From Algoriphagus boritolerans DSM 17298 = JCM 18970 (lineage in GTDB: Bacteria; Bacteroidota; Bacteroidia; Cytophagales; Cyclobacteriaceae), in contig NZ_FNVR01000008.1 in the NCBI RefSeq assembly GCF_900108085.1, positions 1-64,000 of the forward strand: 64,000 bases of DNA, read 5' to 3'. Position numbers and translations under genes: made by a program. Below the pieces are notes generated by a model that saw only the letters and a program-made list of their open reading frames with translations, was not told where the DNA came from and did not search any database. The stretch's first letter is position 1. Every line of letters starts with the position of its first letter. Of this stretch, positions 35,614 to 45,533 are shown piece after piece.

Positions 35614-35645
35614 ACACGTGTTGGATTTTAAAAAGCTACACGTGT
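35614..35645 (+). promoter_or_regulatory. twin ACACGTGT palindromes, probable toxin-antitoxin operator
   Basis: The 8-bp palindrome ACACGTGT occurs at 35614-35621 and again at 35638-35645, 24 bp apart (start to start), ending one base before the antitoxin start codon. Paired palindromes on the same DNA face are typical of autoregulated toxin-antitoxin promoters. Function inferred. Confidence 0.6.
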
Positions 35646-35646
35646 C

Positions 35647-35913
35647 ATGAATACGAAATTAACGCTTACCATGGAAAAAGATGTGATCGAACAGGCCAAG
35701 GAGTACGCTGCAAAACAGGGATAAAGTTTGTCTTCGTTGGTAGAAAATTACTTTAAGCTTCTCTTACTTGATAAAAATAAGGCCCCAAATAAACGGGAAA
35801 GAAAGCCACTTCCGGAGAGCTTTTTGAAGTTGAAAGGCTGCCTTAAGCATGAAGGAGAATTTGATTACAAAGAGGAACTGACAAAGGCATTGATGGAAAA
35901 ATATGGGCTCTAG
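35647..35913 (+). pseudogene. DUF6364-like antitoxin gene with an in-frame stop
   Basis: The frame reads MNTKLTLTMEKDVIEQAKEYAAKQG, then TAA at 35722-35724 (codon 26), then SLSSLVENYFKLLLLD and 47 more codons. The pattern KLTLTMEKDVIEQAKEYA...G(K/R)SLSSLVENY is that of ribbon-helix-helix-type DUF6364 antitoxins, in which Lys or Arg is expected at the stop position; a single AAA-to-TAA change would explain it. The gene ends inside the start of the PIN toxin gene (11-bp overlap), the normal pairing. Restart at the downstream TTG codon is possible but would lose the DNA-binding strand. Confidence 0.75.
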
Positions 35914-36322
35914 TTTCTTTCTAGATTCAAATGTGATTCTTGATTTTCTGCTAGATAGGGATCCATTTAATTTCTCTGCCGATGAGATTTTTGAAAAAGG
36001 TTATAACAAGAACATTCATATTTTCTTTTCTTCCCTGACTGTTGCCAACATCCATTATCTCCTTCGGAAACAATATGGAAATGATGGAGCCATAAATAAA
36101 ATCGCAGAATTGTTTAGTTTCTGTAAAATCCTTCCGGTTACAGAAAAAGAAATCTTAGCGGCAATCAAAAGCGGATTTTCTGATTTTGAGGAGGCCATAC
36201 AATATTTCACGGCGATTCAAAATTCGGAGATAAAAGGCATCATAACCCGAAATCTATCAGTTTATAAAAAGTCCAAAATCCCTGTTTTTTCACCTGAAAG
36301 CTTCCTTTCTATTTTCAAATAA
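35903..36322 (+). CDS. PIN-domain RNase toxin, possibly inactive
   Basis: A 139-residue PIN_3-type protein: FFLDSNVILDFLLDRDPF carries the first catalytic Asp, SSLTVANIHYLLRK the Glu-region helix equivalent, and FSDFEEAIQYFTA the central acid, here Glu where Asp is usual. The last acidic motif, normally TRNxxDF, reads TRNLSVYK: the Asp is missing. Activity may therefore be lost, which would explain why the antitoxin lesion is tolerated. It overlaps the antitoxin frame by 11 bp and the convergent murF by 8 bp. Confidence 0.78.
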   Translation: MGSSFFLDSNVILDFLLDRDPFNFSADEIFEKGYNKNIHIFFSSLTVANIHYLLRKQYGNDGAINKIAELFSFCKILPVTEKEILAAIKSGFSDFEEAIQYFTAIQNSEIKGIITRNLSVYKKSKIPVFSPESFLSIFK

Positions 36323-37610
36323 ATTCCACTAACCCCTCCAACTTCATTCCCCTACTACCTTTGATTAGGATCAGGTAATCCTCCAATTGACTATCCTGAA
36401 GCCAGTTTCGGAAGGAGAAAGGATCAGGGAAATAAAGTGCTTTGGGTGCTTTTTCCAGTGCAGTGACAATCAGCTTTCCGGTAAAACAAACCTTGTCAAT
36501 CGGGTATTCACTCACGATCTCTCCAAGCCTGCGATGCTCCGCTTCGGCATGCTCGCCCAGCTCAAACATATCTCCAAGGATAACCATCTTATGCTTTTTT
36601 CCGGTCATTTGCCCAAAAGTCCGAATCGCCACTTCCATACTCGATGGATTGGCATTGTAAGCATCTAAGATGATTAGGTTGCTGCGCTTCTCGATCAACT
36701 GGGAGCGCATGTTTTCAGGTTTATAGTTCACGATTCCCGCGACTGCTTTCTCCATTTCTACTCCGAAATACTTACCGATCGTCAGCGCAGTGGCAATGTT
36801 TCCAAAATTGTATTCTCCGATCAGGGAAGTCAAATGCTCGCCCTCGACACCGGCAACCGAAAACTTCACAAAGGGATCTGCTCCAAGGAAACTCACTTCA
36901 CAGAAGTCACCTTTTGCCGGATAAAGCACCGGCTTCTCAAAACGCTTAGCCATATTGAACAGGACTGGATCTTGGGAATTGATAAAAACCGTTCCTTTTC
37001 TTTCTCTCAAAAATTGAAAAAGCTCAGTTTTGGTTTTCAGCACGCCTTCCGGTCCGCCCATTCCCTCGAGATGGGCTTTTCCGATGTTGGTGATAAAGCC
37101 ATGTGTGGGTTCAGCGATGTCACATAATTCCTCGATGTCTCCTTGCTTATTGGCACCCATTTCAATAATGGCAATTTCATGCTCAGGTTTGATCCGCAGC
37201 AAGGTCAGCGGCACTCCGATGTGATTATTCAGGTTTCCGATGGTAGCCAACGTATTAAACTTTTGCTTTAAAACTGCATGCAAAAGCTCCTTGGAGGTCG
37301 TTTTCCCGTTGGAACCCGTCAAGCCGATGACTGGAATGCTTAACTTCCTTCGATGGTAAGTGGCCAGATTTTGTAAGGTCGTCAAAACATCCTCACAGAT
37401 GAAATAGCGCTCATCGTCTTCGACGAAAAATTCAGCCTCATCAATTACAACTAATGAAGCTCCCATTTCCAGTGCCTTGGCAGCAAACTCATTTGCATTG
37501 AAATTTGGCCCTTTCAGTGCAAAGAAGATATTTCCCGGATCGATTTTGCGGGTATCGGTGCTTACTCCGGTACTTTTCAGAAAAAGATTATGAAGAATGT
37601 CAAAATTCAT
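36315..37610 (-). CDS. murF: UDP-N-acetylmuramoyl-tripeptide--D-alanyl-D-alanine ligase
   Basis: 431 residues from the Met at 37610 (MNFDILHNLFL); an upstream frame start adds 11 unlikely residues. The Mur ligase ATP loop is GLTGSNGKTTSKELLH, with NLNNHIGVPLTLL, EMGANKQGDIEELC, LDAYNANPSSMEVAI and ILGDMFELGEHAEAEH, all MurF signatures. It adds D-Ala-D-Ala to UDP-MurNAc-tripeptide in the cytoplasm, the last soluble step of peptidoglycan precursor assembly. It is isolated from a mur/dcw cluster here. Confidence 0.95.
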   Translation of the reverse strand: MNFDILHNLFLKSTGVSTDTRKIDPGNIFFALKGPNFNANEFAAKALEMGASLVVIDEAEFFVEDDERYFICEDVLTTLQNLATYHRRKLSIPVIGLTGSNGKTTSKELLHAVLKQKFNTLATIGNLNNHIGVPLTLLRIKPEHEIAIIEMGANKQGDIEELCDIAEPTHGFITNIGKAHLEGMGGPEGVLKTKTELFQFLRERKGTVFINSQDPVLFNMAKRFEKPVLYPAKGDFCEVSFLGADPFVKFSVAGVEGEHLTSLIGEYNFGNIATALTIGKYFGVEMEKAVAGIVNYKPENMRSQLIEKRSNLIILDAYNANPSSMEVAIRTFGQMTGKKHKMVILGDMFELGEHAEAEHRRLGEIVSEYPIDKVCFTGKLIVTALEKAPKALYFPDPFSFRNWLQDSQLEDYLILIKGSRGMKLEGLVEFI

Positions 37611-37703
37611 TTTGAAGGAAAATTTATGCCCAAAATAACGCAATGATTCACATCTTTGGGGAAGCTCTTTCGTTTTATTTTAGAGTTTGAATTTTCCCTC
37701 TTC

Positions 37704-39788
37704 ATGCAAAAATCGATTATCCTACTTTTCATTTTAATCAGCTTTCATGGTTTTTCACAAACTGTATTTGAATTTGATAAAGAAAAGTCCATTTCTGTAG
37801 ACGGACTAAATGCACCTATCCCTTTTTCGCAGGGAATCAATTCAGCTCAAATTCAAACAATTGACCTCAATAACGATAGTGTGGAAGAATGGGTGATTTG
37901 GGATATCAACTCTGGAACACTTCAGATTTTCGAGAAAAATGAAGAAAATTTCAAACTTCGCCCCGAACTCAGATACTTTTTCCCTTCAGATATCAGTGGT
38001 TTTTTGGTTTTGGCGGATTTTGACCAAGATGGAAAAAAAGACCTCTTCACCTCCACCCCACTCGGAATTCGCGCCTATCGCAACACGTCGCAAGGAAATC
38101 AGATTTCCTGGACTTTGGCCCAAAACTTCCTCAGGCTGGATGGATCAGGCAACATTCCCGTCAACAACCTAGACACGCCGCTTCTTCAGGACATTGATGG
38201 GGACGGTGACTTGGATTTGGTAATTTTCAATTTTGCCCAAGGTGATTTCCTCGAATTCTTCCGCAATACATCAGTGGAGCGAAAGGGGACTCCGGACATC
38301 GATGGATTCGCTTTCCCGATGGACTTTTGGGGAAATTTTGTTTTTTGTGGATGTGACACGATCACATTTGGAACACGTTGTGACGGTCAGCCAATTGACT
38401 TTCGACTCGGAATTAAAAAAAATGCACGAGTCCAGCATGCGGGCGGGCATAGTATTTTGTACAGGGACTTTACTGGAGATGGTATCCCGGATTTGCTTTT
38501 GGGAAGAGACGAATGCAGCACATTATATTTTCTACCTAATCAAGGTTCCGCTGACAGTCCTCTATTTACCTCTTACTCCGATCAAGTGCCTGGATTTGGA
38601 CTATTGCCTACTTTTCCAAGATATCATGTGGGACAATTGATCGAAGAAGATCTTGTGATCAGCTTGAATACGAATGAAACTTCCGCTCCATTTCGAATCG
38701 ACTTTGCCAATTCGGTGGTGAAATTATCCAGAAATACGGGCGAAGTAAGTCCAGAACTACAAAATCAACTTTTTGACCTGGGAGAAAATTCACGCCCCTA
38801 TTTCAAAGGAAATGTTTTTGCAGGCGAACTTTGGCTTACGGCCAATGCCAAATCCGGAGAAAATATCATCGGGCAGGCCTATCGACTCAGCTATTCGGGA
38901 AATCAATTTGAGTTGCTCAATACGAATTATCTCGGACTTACATCTTTGAATCTCCTCGATCTTCAACTCATCGAATATGGAAGTGTAAAAAATCAATCCT
39001 ACTTATTGGCATCCGGTGTGCGAACGACAAATGGTGTTCCTTCCCAGGTTTTGGTGAGAAATCAGGGAGCGAATTGGGTTGATTTTCCGCTTTCTGGTTT
39101 GACGCTTAGGGTAGGTGATCAGTTGAGCTTTTTTCCCTATGAAGGAAAAGATCATCTTTTAGTCGCTTCGCAAAATGGCAGTTTGACCTTGTATGAAGTG
39201 GATTTGGAAGCTGAATCTGCTACGCTCAAAACAGCAAATTTCCTCGGATACCAAGAAAATCCAGCCAATCGAAATCTCAGTGTGGCAATACGAATTCAGG
39301 ACAAACCAGATTTGTATGCCGTGGATCAGACGGGAAGGATCTTTCTGATTAAAGACATGATGAACTCAGACGTTCGGGAAGAAGTGCTGGTAAAAATCGG
39401 GGGTCAAGATCTGCCTTTTCGCCAAGGAAGAAATACCTGGATTTCAGTAGTAAATTCCGGTTTTGATGACAACGTGGATCTGATCTTGGGAAGCCGAGGA
39501 GGGGGAATTTCATACTTGAGTTCAGTGAAAACAGAAGAGACAAATGGCAGAGATTTCTTAGTCAAAATCTATCCTAATCCAACTTCAGGGCCATTCAAGG
39601 TTATTTCCAATACCGCAGCCAAAGCTCGTTTGGTTACCTCTTTGGGACAGGTTTTACTGGAAGAGATTACAATTCCTGCCAATCGAGAAACCGAAATCCA
39701 AGCTCAAACGCTTCAGCCCGGCGTTTACTTCTTGCAACTGGAAACAGAGGATCGAAAGGTGATAGTGAAAAAAGTGCTGGTGAGGTAG
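37704..39788 (+). CDS. secreted FG-GAP/VCBS-repeat protein with T9SS sorting domain
   Basis: 694 residues from ATG at 37704, which begins the signal peptide (KSIILLFILISFHGFSQ). FG-GAP/VCBS calcium-binding repeats: ADFDQDGKKDLFTS, DIDGDGDLDLVIF and DFTGDGIPDLLLG, consistent with a beta-propeller. The C-terminal type IX sorting domain includes VKIYPNPTSGPFKV and LQPGVYFLQLETEDRKVIVKKVLVR-like ending. Predicted surface or secreted protein; ligand unknown. Divergent from murF. Confidence 0.82.
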   Translation: MQKSIILLFILISFHGFSQTVFEFDKEKSISVDGLNAPIPFSQGINSAQIQTIDLNNDSVEEWVIWDINSGTLQIFEKNEENFKLRPELRYFFPSDISGFLVLADFDQDGKKDLFTSTPLGIRAYRNTSQGNQISWTLAQNFLRLDGSGNIPVNNLDTPLLQDIDGDGDLDLVIFNFAQGDFLEFFRNTSVERKGTPDIDGFAFPMDFWGNFVFCGCDTITFGTRCDGQPIDFRLGIKKNARVQHAGGHSILYRDFTGDGIPDLLLGRDECSTLYFLPNQGSADSPLFTSYSDQVPGFGLLPTFPRYHVGQLIEEDLVISLNTNETSAPFRIDFANSVVKLSRNTGEVSPELQNQLFDLGENSRPYFKGNVFAGELWLTANAKSGENIIGQAYRLSYSGNQFELLNTNYLGLTSLNLLDLQLIEYGSVKNQSYLLASGVRTTNGVPSQVLVRNQGANWVDFPLSGLTLRVGDQLSFFPYEGKDHLLVASQNGSLTLYEVDLEAESATLKTANFLGYQENPANRNLSVAIRIQDKPDLYAVDQTGRIFLIKDMMNSDVREEVLVKIGGQDLPFRQGRNTWISVVNSGFDDNVDLILGSRGGGISYLSSVKTEETNGRDFLVKIYPNPTSGPFKVISNTAAKARLVTSLGQVLLEEITIPANRETEIQAQTLQPGVYFLQLETEDRKVIVKKVLVR

Positions 39789-39828
39789 GAGATACAAGTA
39801 TAAATCCCGGTTGGAGGATTGCAGTTAA

Positions 39829-40038
39829 GTGGCCCTGATCCTAAATCTGCTGTTCACTGTGCTTCATAAACGGGTAAAGGAAGCCGAGGACTTTTCCACC
39901 ATAGTGATGGTGGCGGCGAAAAATCTATGCTCTTATGTCAGCCTTGAAAAGTTTCTGATTCACGCAAAGGCCTATTTTAAAAGTATATTTCAAAAGGATC
40001 TTAAAAATGTGCAAATAGAATTATTCTTCTCGGGATAG
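39829..40038 (+). pseudogene. possible transposase C-terminal remnant
   Basis: A 69-codon frame without a convincing start (VALILNLLFTVLHKRVKEAEDFSTIVMVAAKNL...). Its style (AEDFSTIV, SYVSLEKFL, ending VQIELFF) resembles the C-terminal end of some Bacteroidota transposases, but this is from memory and weak. No terminal inverted repeats were found. The gap from 39789 to 40186 holds nothing else recognisable. Confidence 0.3.
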
Positions 40039-40186
40039 GGGTACTTTTTGGAAAGCCCGAAAAAAGCCCTCCGAATACCAGAGGATTTTATTTTACTTTC
40101 AAGATTTAGTCGGACGACAGTAAAAAAATTAGTGGAAAGCTTGACTAATAAAAAATCAATTTTTAGTTTTAAGAAAATTCAATTTT

Positions 40187-41477
40187 ATGAAGAAGTTATT
40201 TTTACTTTACCTATTATTCTTCTTCGCATTAGAAAGTATTTCACAGAGCTGTGGGGACGATGGATTTTGGAAAGTTGGAAGCCAATTTGGCACCGAACGA
40301 CTTTCGTCCAATTGTGGAGATTTTATCTGCCATGGATTTGCAGCCGCCTATTGGGAAGATGGATTTACCCAAGGTTCCTCCTTGAATTCTATTAATCCCG
40401 GAATCGTAAATGTAAAAACATCCTACACCTCATCTGCTGGTTTTCCAGACAGATATTATTTTCAAAACTCAAATAAATATATCCAAGTTTGCGGTCAAAG
40501 CCTCTCGAATGTGGATGTAATAACCCAAGTATTTGGAGGAGATCCAGGACCCCATTCCTTGGTTAGAGACCGAAATACGACTTTTAACCCCAAATTTATT
40601 TCAAAATATGGTACTGAAAGCCCGGTAATCCGGCATGATTTCAATTCCACTTTATATGAACTTCAAAATGCAGGTAAAACCGAACCTGATAAATATTATG
40701 TTTACATAGGTAGTATAAAAGCCACTGAGTATCTACCAAAAGGTCAAATCAAACCCATTTCATTACTTTCAAAGCCGGGTGTGCTACCTATTCTTGGTCC
40801 ATAATAGGGCCTCCCGGAATAGTATCGTTTACCTCGGCTACCAATGCACCGTCTGTATCCCTACAGGGCGATTCCTTTGGTACTACACAGGTTAAGGTCA
40901 CTATTTCTGGTTGTTCAGGAATTTCCCCCAAAGAACAGATAATTACGATTATTGTCCCTGAAGTGACCATAACGGGAACCTATACCACGTCCAACTCAAC
41001 GAATCACACTTTGGGAAATGGAAATCAGGTACCTTCCAGAAATGTATCCACCTATCTATCTATGGCAGGGATAAACAATATAGTCTGGGAGAGATACCAA
41101 GGAAATCTCCCTTTTTGGGCACATACTAATCAGATGCATTTCACGCGATGCAATCAGGCAACTACGTTTCATTTAGAATATATGCGCGCAGTGCTGGGAA
41201 CGATACCTTGGCAGTCAGAAATGTGACCTATTACAATTATGGTAACTTCAGCCTCTACCCTAACCCAAGTAGTTCTACCATCAGCATTAATAGCGACTAT
41301 AAGGAATCCATGGATTTGGAGATCATTCCTCTATATATGAGCAGTAAAATTCTTGAATTTAAGATCACTGCTGATGAAAAAGTGGACATCCAAGATCTTC
41401 CAAAGGGAGAATACCTCGTCAGAGTAAGAATAGGTGAGGATGTGGTTTTGGAATCTAGATTGATAAAAAATGAATAA
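40187..41477 (+). pseudogene. Cys-His-Gly secreted protein with T9SS domain, two frameshifts
   Basis: Three overlapping frames together encode a protein of about 430 residues matching, nearly residue for residue, the copy at 63073. Order: signal peptide (FLLYLLFFFALESISQ), a domain with NCGDFICHGFAAAYWE, DVITQVFGGDPGPHSLVRD and FISKYGTESPVIRHDF, an Ig/PKD-like domain (SWSIIGPPGIVSFTSATN), a third domain (GNGNQVPSRNVSTYLSMAG), and a type IX sorting domain (SLYPNPSSSTISIN). Frame breaks lie near 40779-40787 and 41143-41149. The final frame overlaps the next gene by 8 bp. Pseudogene or sequencing error; the family may be a cysteine peptidase. Confidence 0.75.
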
Positions 41478-42296
41478 AAATTCTTTGCTTCTGGGACTAT
41501 GTTGTTTTATGACGATTGCCTGTTTTTCTCAACAGAAATTTTTAAACAAGCTTGAATTGGAAGTTGAAATAGGCGCCAGCATTCCAATGGGCTTATTTTC
41601 CAAATCAGTCGTGGAGCCCTCTTTAGATCAAAACTTCAATCCTGAAAATCAATATCGGGAGTTTAGAGGATTTGTGAAGCAAGAAGGAGGACAGGCACAA
41701 CTCGGAAGTAATTTAGGAGTCACTTTGGCATACGCCATTTCTCCTTCCTTTTATTTTTCTTTAAACTATTCAAGATTCACAAACCCAATAGATGCCAGCC
41801 CACAGGAAAACTATTTTGCAGCTAATTTACAAAACAGGACTGACTCGTTTGGGAATGAATTTCAAATTTTCGGTTCACTCGAATCAGATAATTATCAAGC
41901 TAATGGCTGGCACTCCGGATTTGGCTATCGCAAAGTCATAGCCACTTGGTCCTTTTTTGGAGAGGTATATTTAGGAGTAAATCAATTAATTTTCCCATTT
42001 TATACTTGGACTTTTGACTCTCCTGGACCAACTACAATCCTGCGCCCAGCTCCTTTCGCAGGAAGTCCCGTCCCAGATAAGTTACCAGCATTTCTCTATG
42101 GAATGGGTCTTGGACTGGAAAAATCCATATCGGATAGAATCAGCATTAACCTTAAATTTAATACTTAGCATCAAACCACAGCCATGAGTATTGGACCGTA
42201 CCCCTCGTGGGGTCGCGAAATTTTGAAATTGAAGATCAGATCAATTTTAGAGTACTTACCGCATCGGTGGGAATAGCCTTAAGATTAGCAGAATGA
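41470..42296 (+). pseudogene. outer-membrane beta-barrel protein gene with frameshift near the 3' end
   Basis: The open frame stops at 42168 after 232 residues (signal peptide CCFMTIACFSQ, barrel strands, FRGFVKQEGGQAQLGSNLGV). Shifting frame at about 42153-42163 restores TYLASNHSHEYWT and a barrel ending, equivalent to TYLRSDHPHDYWT in the next gene, and the restored stop TGA overlaps that gene's ATG by four bases (ATGA). So this was a ~275-residue protein coupled to its paralogue. One base appears to be missing. Function unknown. Confidence 0.75.
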
Positions 42297-43123
42297 AAAA
42301 ATTATTCTTTTCAATAATCATTGTTTTCATCAACCATGTTGGTTCCTTCGGTCAAGAAAAATTCTTCGAAAAAATCGAATTAGGTTTCTCCGGAGGATTG
42401 GCTGTACCAGTTGGTCATTTTAAAGAAATTTCTATAGCTCCATCCTTAGAACCTGTCCCACCGGGCTCTATTCCTGAAAGATTTCAAGGATTTCTCAAAA
42501 ATGAAGGGGGGCAAGCCGAACTGGGCTACAGCCTGGGACTAAACCTGACCTATCATCTCACTCCTTCGGTTTTTATAAGCCTAAATTATCTTAAAACTCA
42601 GCATACCATAGATACCCATCCACAACAAATCTATTACGACGCCAATTTTAAATCCGAAATCGATTTAAATGGAGTCCCTTTTGAAGTTCCGGGAAGATTG
42701 GAAAGCGACCCTTATCGTGCTAATCTCTTTTATTTGGGAATAGGGTATCGTTTGCCTATTAATCGAATGGAAGTTCGGTTTACTGGATTAGCAGGGATGA
42801 ATAACCTGGAGTTTCCTTTTTATATCTGGTTCTTTCAAATTTCTGAGACCTTCGAAATCATCAGTAGACCTTTCCCTATTGACGGTCCTGTACCTACTAG
42901 CTTAAGAGAATTTGCTTATGGATTAGAAACCAAACTGACCTACTCACTATCTCAAAAGCTCAATATGAACCTTGCAGCCACCTATCTTCGTTCTGACCAT
43001 CCTCATGACTATTGGACCAATACCCTTGCCGCATCCATCTTGCATGAAATTCAGGATGAAATTCGATATAGAAATCTAGCAGTTCAATTTGGTGTTTCTT
43101 ATCGTTTTACAGGAAAGGAATAA
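42293..43123 (+). CDS. outer-membrane beta-barrel protein, paralogue of the preceding gene
   Basis: A 276-residue protein with a signal peptide (FSIIIVFINHVGSFGQ) and barrel-like strands (ELGFSGGLAVPVGHF, ELGYSLGLNLTYHLTP, NLAVQFGVSYRFTG). It matches the upstream gene along its whole length, including GGQAELGYSLG and HPHDYWT, so the two arose by duplication. Last gene of the operon with the Cys-His-Gly secreted protein. Possibly an anchor or partner for that cargo at the outer membrane; this is inference. Confidence 0.68.
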   Translation: MKKLFFSIIIVFINHVGSFGQEKFFEKIELGFSGGLAVPVGHFKEISIAPSLEPVPPGSIPERFQGFLKNEGGQAELGYSLGLNLTYHLTPSVFISLNYLKTQHTIDTHPQQIYYDANFKSEIDLNGVPFEVPGRLESDPYRANLFYLGIGYRLPINRMEVRFTGLAGMNNLEFPFYIWFFQISETFEIISRPFPIDGPVPTSLREFAYGLETKLTYSLSQKLNMNLAATYLRSDHPHDYWTNTLAASILHEIQDEIRYRNLAVQFGVSYRFTGKE

Positions 43124-43342
43124 GAAGGATCGAATTAAATGAGTGATTCTCAATTGCTAAATAGAAGAACCTCTGGCTTATTGTTACGCGAAGGAATTTT
43201 AAAACGAATGTTGAGGCTAACAGCCAATACTATTTAGGGGAGGGCATTTATTAATCTTCTAACTTTAGTTGCCTACTTTCCAAATAATCCCATTTGCCCA
43301 CATCCCCCAAAAACTCTAGCTTCGGTTTAGAATTATAAATCC

Positions 43343-45049
43343 ATGAAGAACTTATACACCCTCCTTTTCTTGGCGCTTATTGCCTGGGCTTGTAAATCCG
43401 GTCCCGAGAATCCTGCCGACTCAGTCTATATCAACGGCATCATTTACACCGTCGATGAAGCCAATCCCAAGGTCGAGGCAGTCGCTGTCAAAGACGGTCT
43501 GATTCTCGCCGTAGGCACTTCGGAAGAAATCCAAGCCTACGTCGGCGAATCCACTGAAGTGATTGACCTGCTAGGCAAAACCATGACTCCCGGCCTGATC
43601 GAATCCCATGCCCACCTGATGGGTATCGGCTACAACAAGCTCGAAATCGACCTGATGTACGTCAAAACCTATGACGAACTCATCCAAAAGGTAGCTGAAG
43701 CAGCTGCAAAGGCAAAGCCCGGTGACTGGATCACCGGTCGAGGATGGCATCAGGACAAATGGCTGCAAATGCCGGACAAAACTGTCAAAGGCTTCCAAAC
43801 TCACGATGCACTAAGTGAAGTCACTCCTAACAATCCCGTATACCTCGCACACGCTTCAGGACACGCTTCCTTTGTCAACAAAAAGGCGATGGAACTGGCC
43901 GGAATCACTCCTTTAAAGAGCGAAAAACCTACGCAGGAAGTCGAAGGAGGCGAAATCCTTCGCGATGATTTGGGAAATCCCACTGGAGTTTTGGTGGAGC
44001 GTGCCTCCACTTTGGTGAGCAAATTGATCCCTGAGGAGACCCCTGAGCGGGCTGAGGAAGCCCTAACTTTGGCACTTAAAGAATTGGCTGAAAAAGGAAT
44101 CACGTCCTTTCATGATGCCGGTTCAGGGCAAGATGTGATTGATCTAGTGCAAAAGTTCAAAAACGAAGGCAAACTCACGGCTCGCATGTACATCATGCTC
44201 ACAGGCCGTCAACCTGAATTATTGGACGCTTGGTACAAAAAAGGGCCAATGATTGATTCAATTGACCATTTTGTAACGGTACGCTCTATCAAATTGAATT
44301 GCGATGGCGCTTTGGGTCCTTGGGGGGCTTGGCTGTTGGAAGATTATGCCGATAAACCCGGTCATCGGGGTCATGAAACTTTGCCGATGTCCGTCGTAAC
44401 CGAAGTTTCAGAAAGAGCCATTCCACTTGGCTTCCAAGTTTGTGCCCATGCGATTGGGGACCGTGCCAATCAGGAGATTTTGGACCGATTTGAAGCAGCC
44501 TTGGCCAAAAACCCAGAAGTGAAAGACCACCGATTCCGAATCGAACATGCACAGCATTTGCATCCGGATGATATTCCGAGATTCGGTCAGTTGGGTGTAA
44601 TAGCTGCGATGCAGGCGATTCACTTAAGTTCGGATCGGCCGTGGGCAATAGATCGCTTAGGTGAAAAGCGCATCATCGACGGTGCTTATGTGTGGCAAAC
44701 ACTGATGCAAACCGGCGCTGTGGTGACCAACGGAACCGACGCTCCGGTAGAGCCTGTAGATCCGATTCCATCTTTCTATGCTTCTGTATCCCGCAAAACG
44801 CTACAGGGACTACCAGAGGGAGGCTATGAAGCCGAACAAAAAATGACCCGTGAGCAAGCGCTTAAATCCTATACTTTGGATGGAGCTTATGCCGAGTTTG
44901 AGGAAGATTTCAAAGGTTCGATCGAGGTAGGAAAAGCGGCTGATTTCACCGTTTATGACAAAGACATTATGGAAATCCCTGAAAATGAAATCCTCAATGC
45001 CAAAGTGGAGATGACTGTAGTGGGGGGAAAAGTAGTGTTCAAAAGGTAG
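43343..45049 (+). CDS. lipoprotein amidohydrolase (YtcJ-like, amidohydrolase family 3)
   Basis: A 568-residue protein with a lipoprotein signal (LLFLALIAWACKSG). The metal-binding HxH is in GLIESHAHLMGIGYN. Further blocks are WITGRGWHQDKW, CAHAIGDRANQEILDRFE, FRIEHAQHLHPDDI and the catalytic Asp region VVTNGTDAPVEPVDPIPSFYA. The family hydrolyses N-acyl or cyclic amides; members of this exported type are of unknown substrate. Followed by a strong terminator. Not linked to the bacteriocin region by transcription. Confidence 0.9.
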   Translation: MKNLYTLLFLALIAWACKSGPENPADSVYINGIIYTVDEANPKVEAVAVKDGLILAVGTSEEIQAYVGESTEVIDLLGKTMTPGLIESHAHLMGIGYNKLEIDLMYVKTYDELIQKVAEAAAKAKPGDWITGRGWHQDKWLQMPDKTVKGFQTHDALSEVTPNNPVYLAHASGHASFVNKKAMELAGITPLKSEKPTQEVEGGEILRDDLGNPTGVLVERASTLVSKLIPEETPERAEEALTLALKELAEKGITSFHDAGSGQDVIDLVQKFKNEGKLTARMYIMLTGRQPELLDAWYKKGPMIDSIDHFVTVRSIKLNCDGALGPWGAWLLEDYADKPGHRGHETLPMSVVTEVSERAIPLGFQVCAHAIGDRANQEILDRFEAALAKNPEVKDHRFRIEHAQHLHPDDIPRFGQLGVIAAMQAIHLSSDRPWAIDRLGEKRIIDGAYVWQTLMQTGAVVTNGTDAPVEPVDPIPSFYASVSRKTLQGLPEGGYEAEQKMTREQALKSYTLDGAYAEFEEDFKGSIEVGKAADFTVYDKDIMEIPENEILNAKVEMTVVGGKVVFKR

Positions 45050-45087
45050 AATTCCAAGGTCAGAAAACTGAAAATTGTGTCGATATT

Positions 45088-45125
45088 AAACCTGTCAGGT
45101 TTTAAAAATCTGACAGGTTTTTTAT
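45088..45125 (+). terminator. strong rho-independent terminator
   Basis: AAACCTGTCAG / CTGACAGGTTT, an 11-bp perfect stem followed by TTTTTATT, 38 bp after the amidohydrolase stop. Confidence 0.85.
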
Positions 45126-45533
45126 TGTTCAATCATTTAAGGATCATTTTGCCATTACTAAAGAAGTCATTAGACCAGATTGCAAAACAATTAGAGTTGA
45201 ATTTTTTGAACGGCTATTCTTGGTTTTGAAACCTCAAAAGTCACCTCGGCAACTACCTTACTACCAAATGCTTCAGATTTTTTAGTATGGAAAACTAAAA
45301 TTTCAAAAAAAGTCAAGAAAATTTGATTTAAGATTTTAGCTGATTTAGAAAACTAAATTCTGAATCCCTAATAAGTTTTTAGAGGCAAATAAAATGAAAT
45401 TTGGTAAAATTTAGTTTTATGTATTTTTAGGATTTAACAAAGATTTAATTGACTCAAACCATTTCTTGGATTTTTGATTTTACTTTAAGTTATTCAGAAT
45501 ATTAAATTATTCTTTTTACCTGAACGGATTTTT
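45126..45533. other. AT-rich intergenic region upstream of the bacteriocin locus
   Basis: About 400 bp with no plausible gene; increasingly AT-rich toward 45500. It probably holds the promoter for the exporter remnant. No repeat or clear operator was seen. Confidence 0.5.

Noticed and set aside
39789-40186. Complete insertion sequence before the Cys-His-Gly gene
   Set aside because: No terminal inverted repeats or target duplication and no catalytic transposase motifs; only a doubtful C-terminal fragment is recorded.
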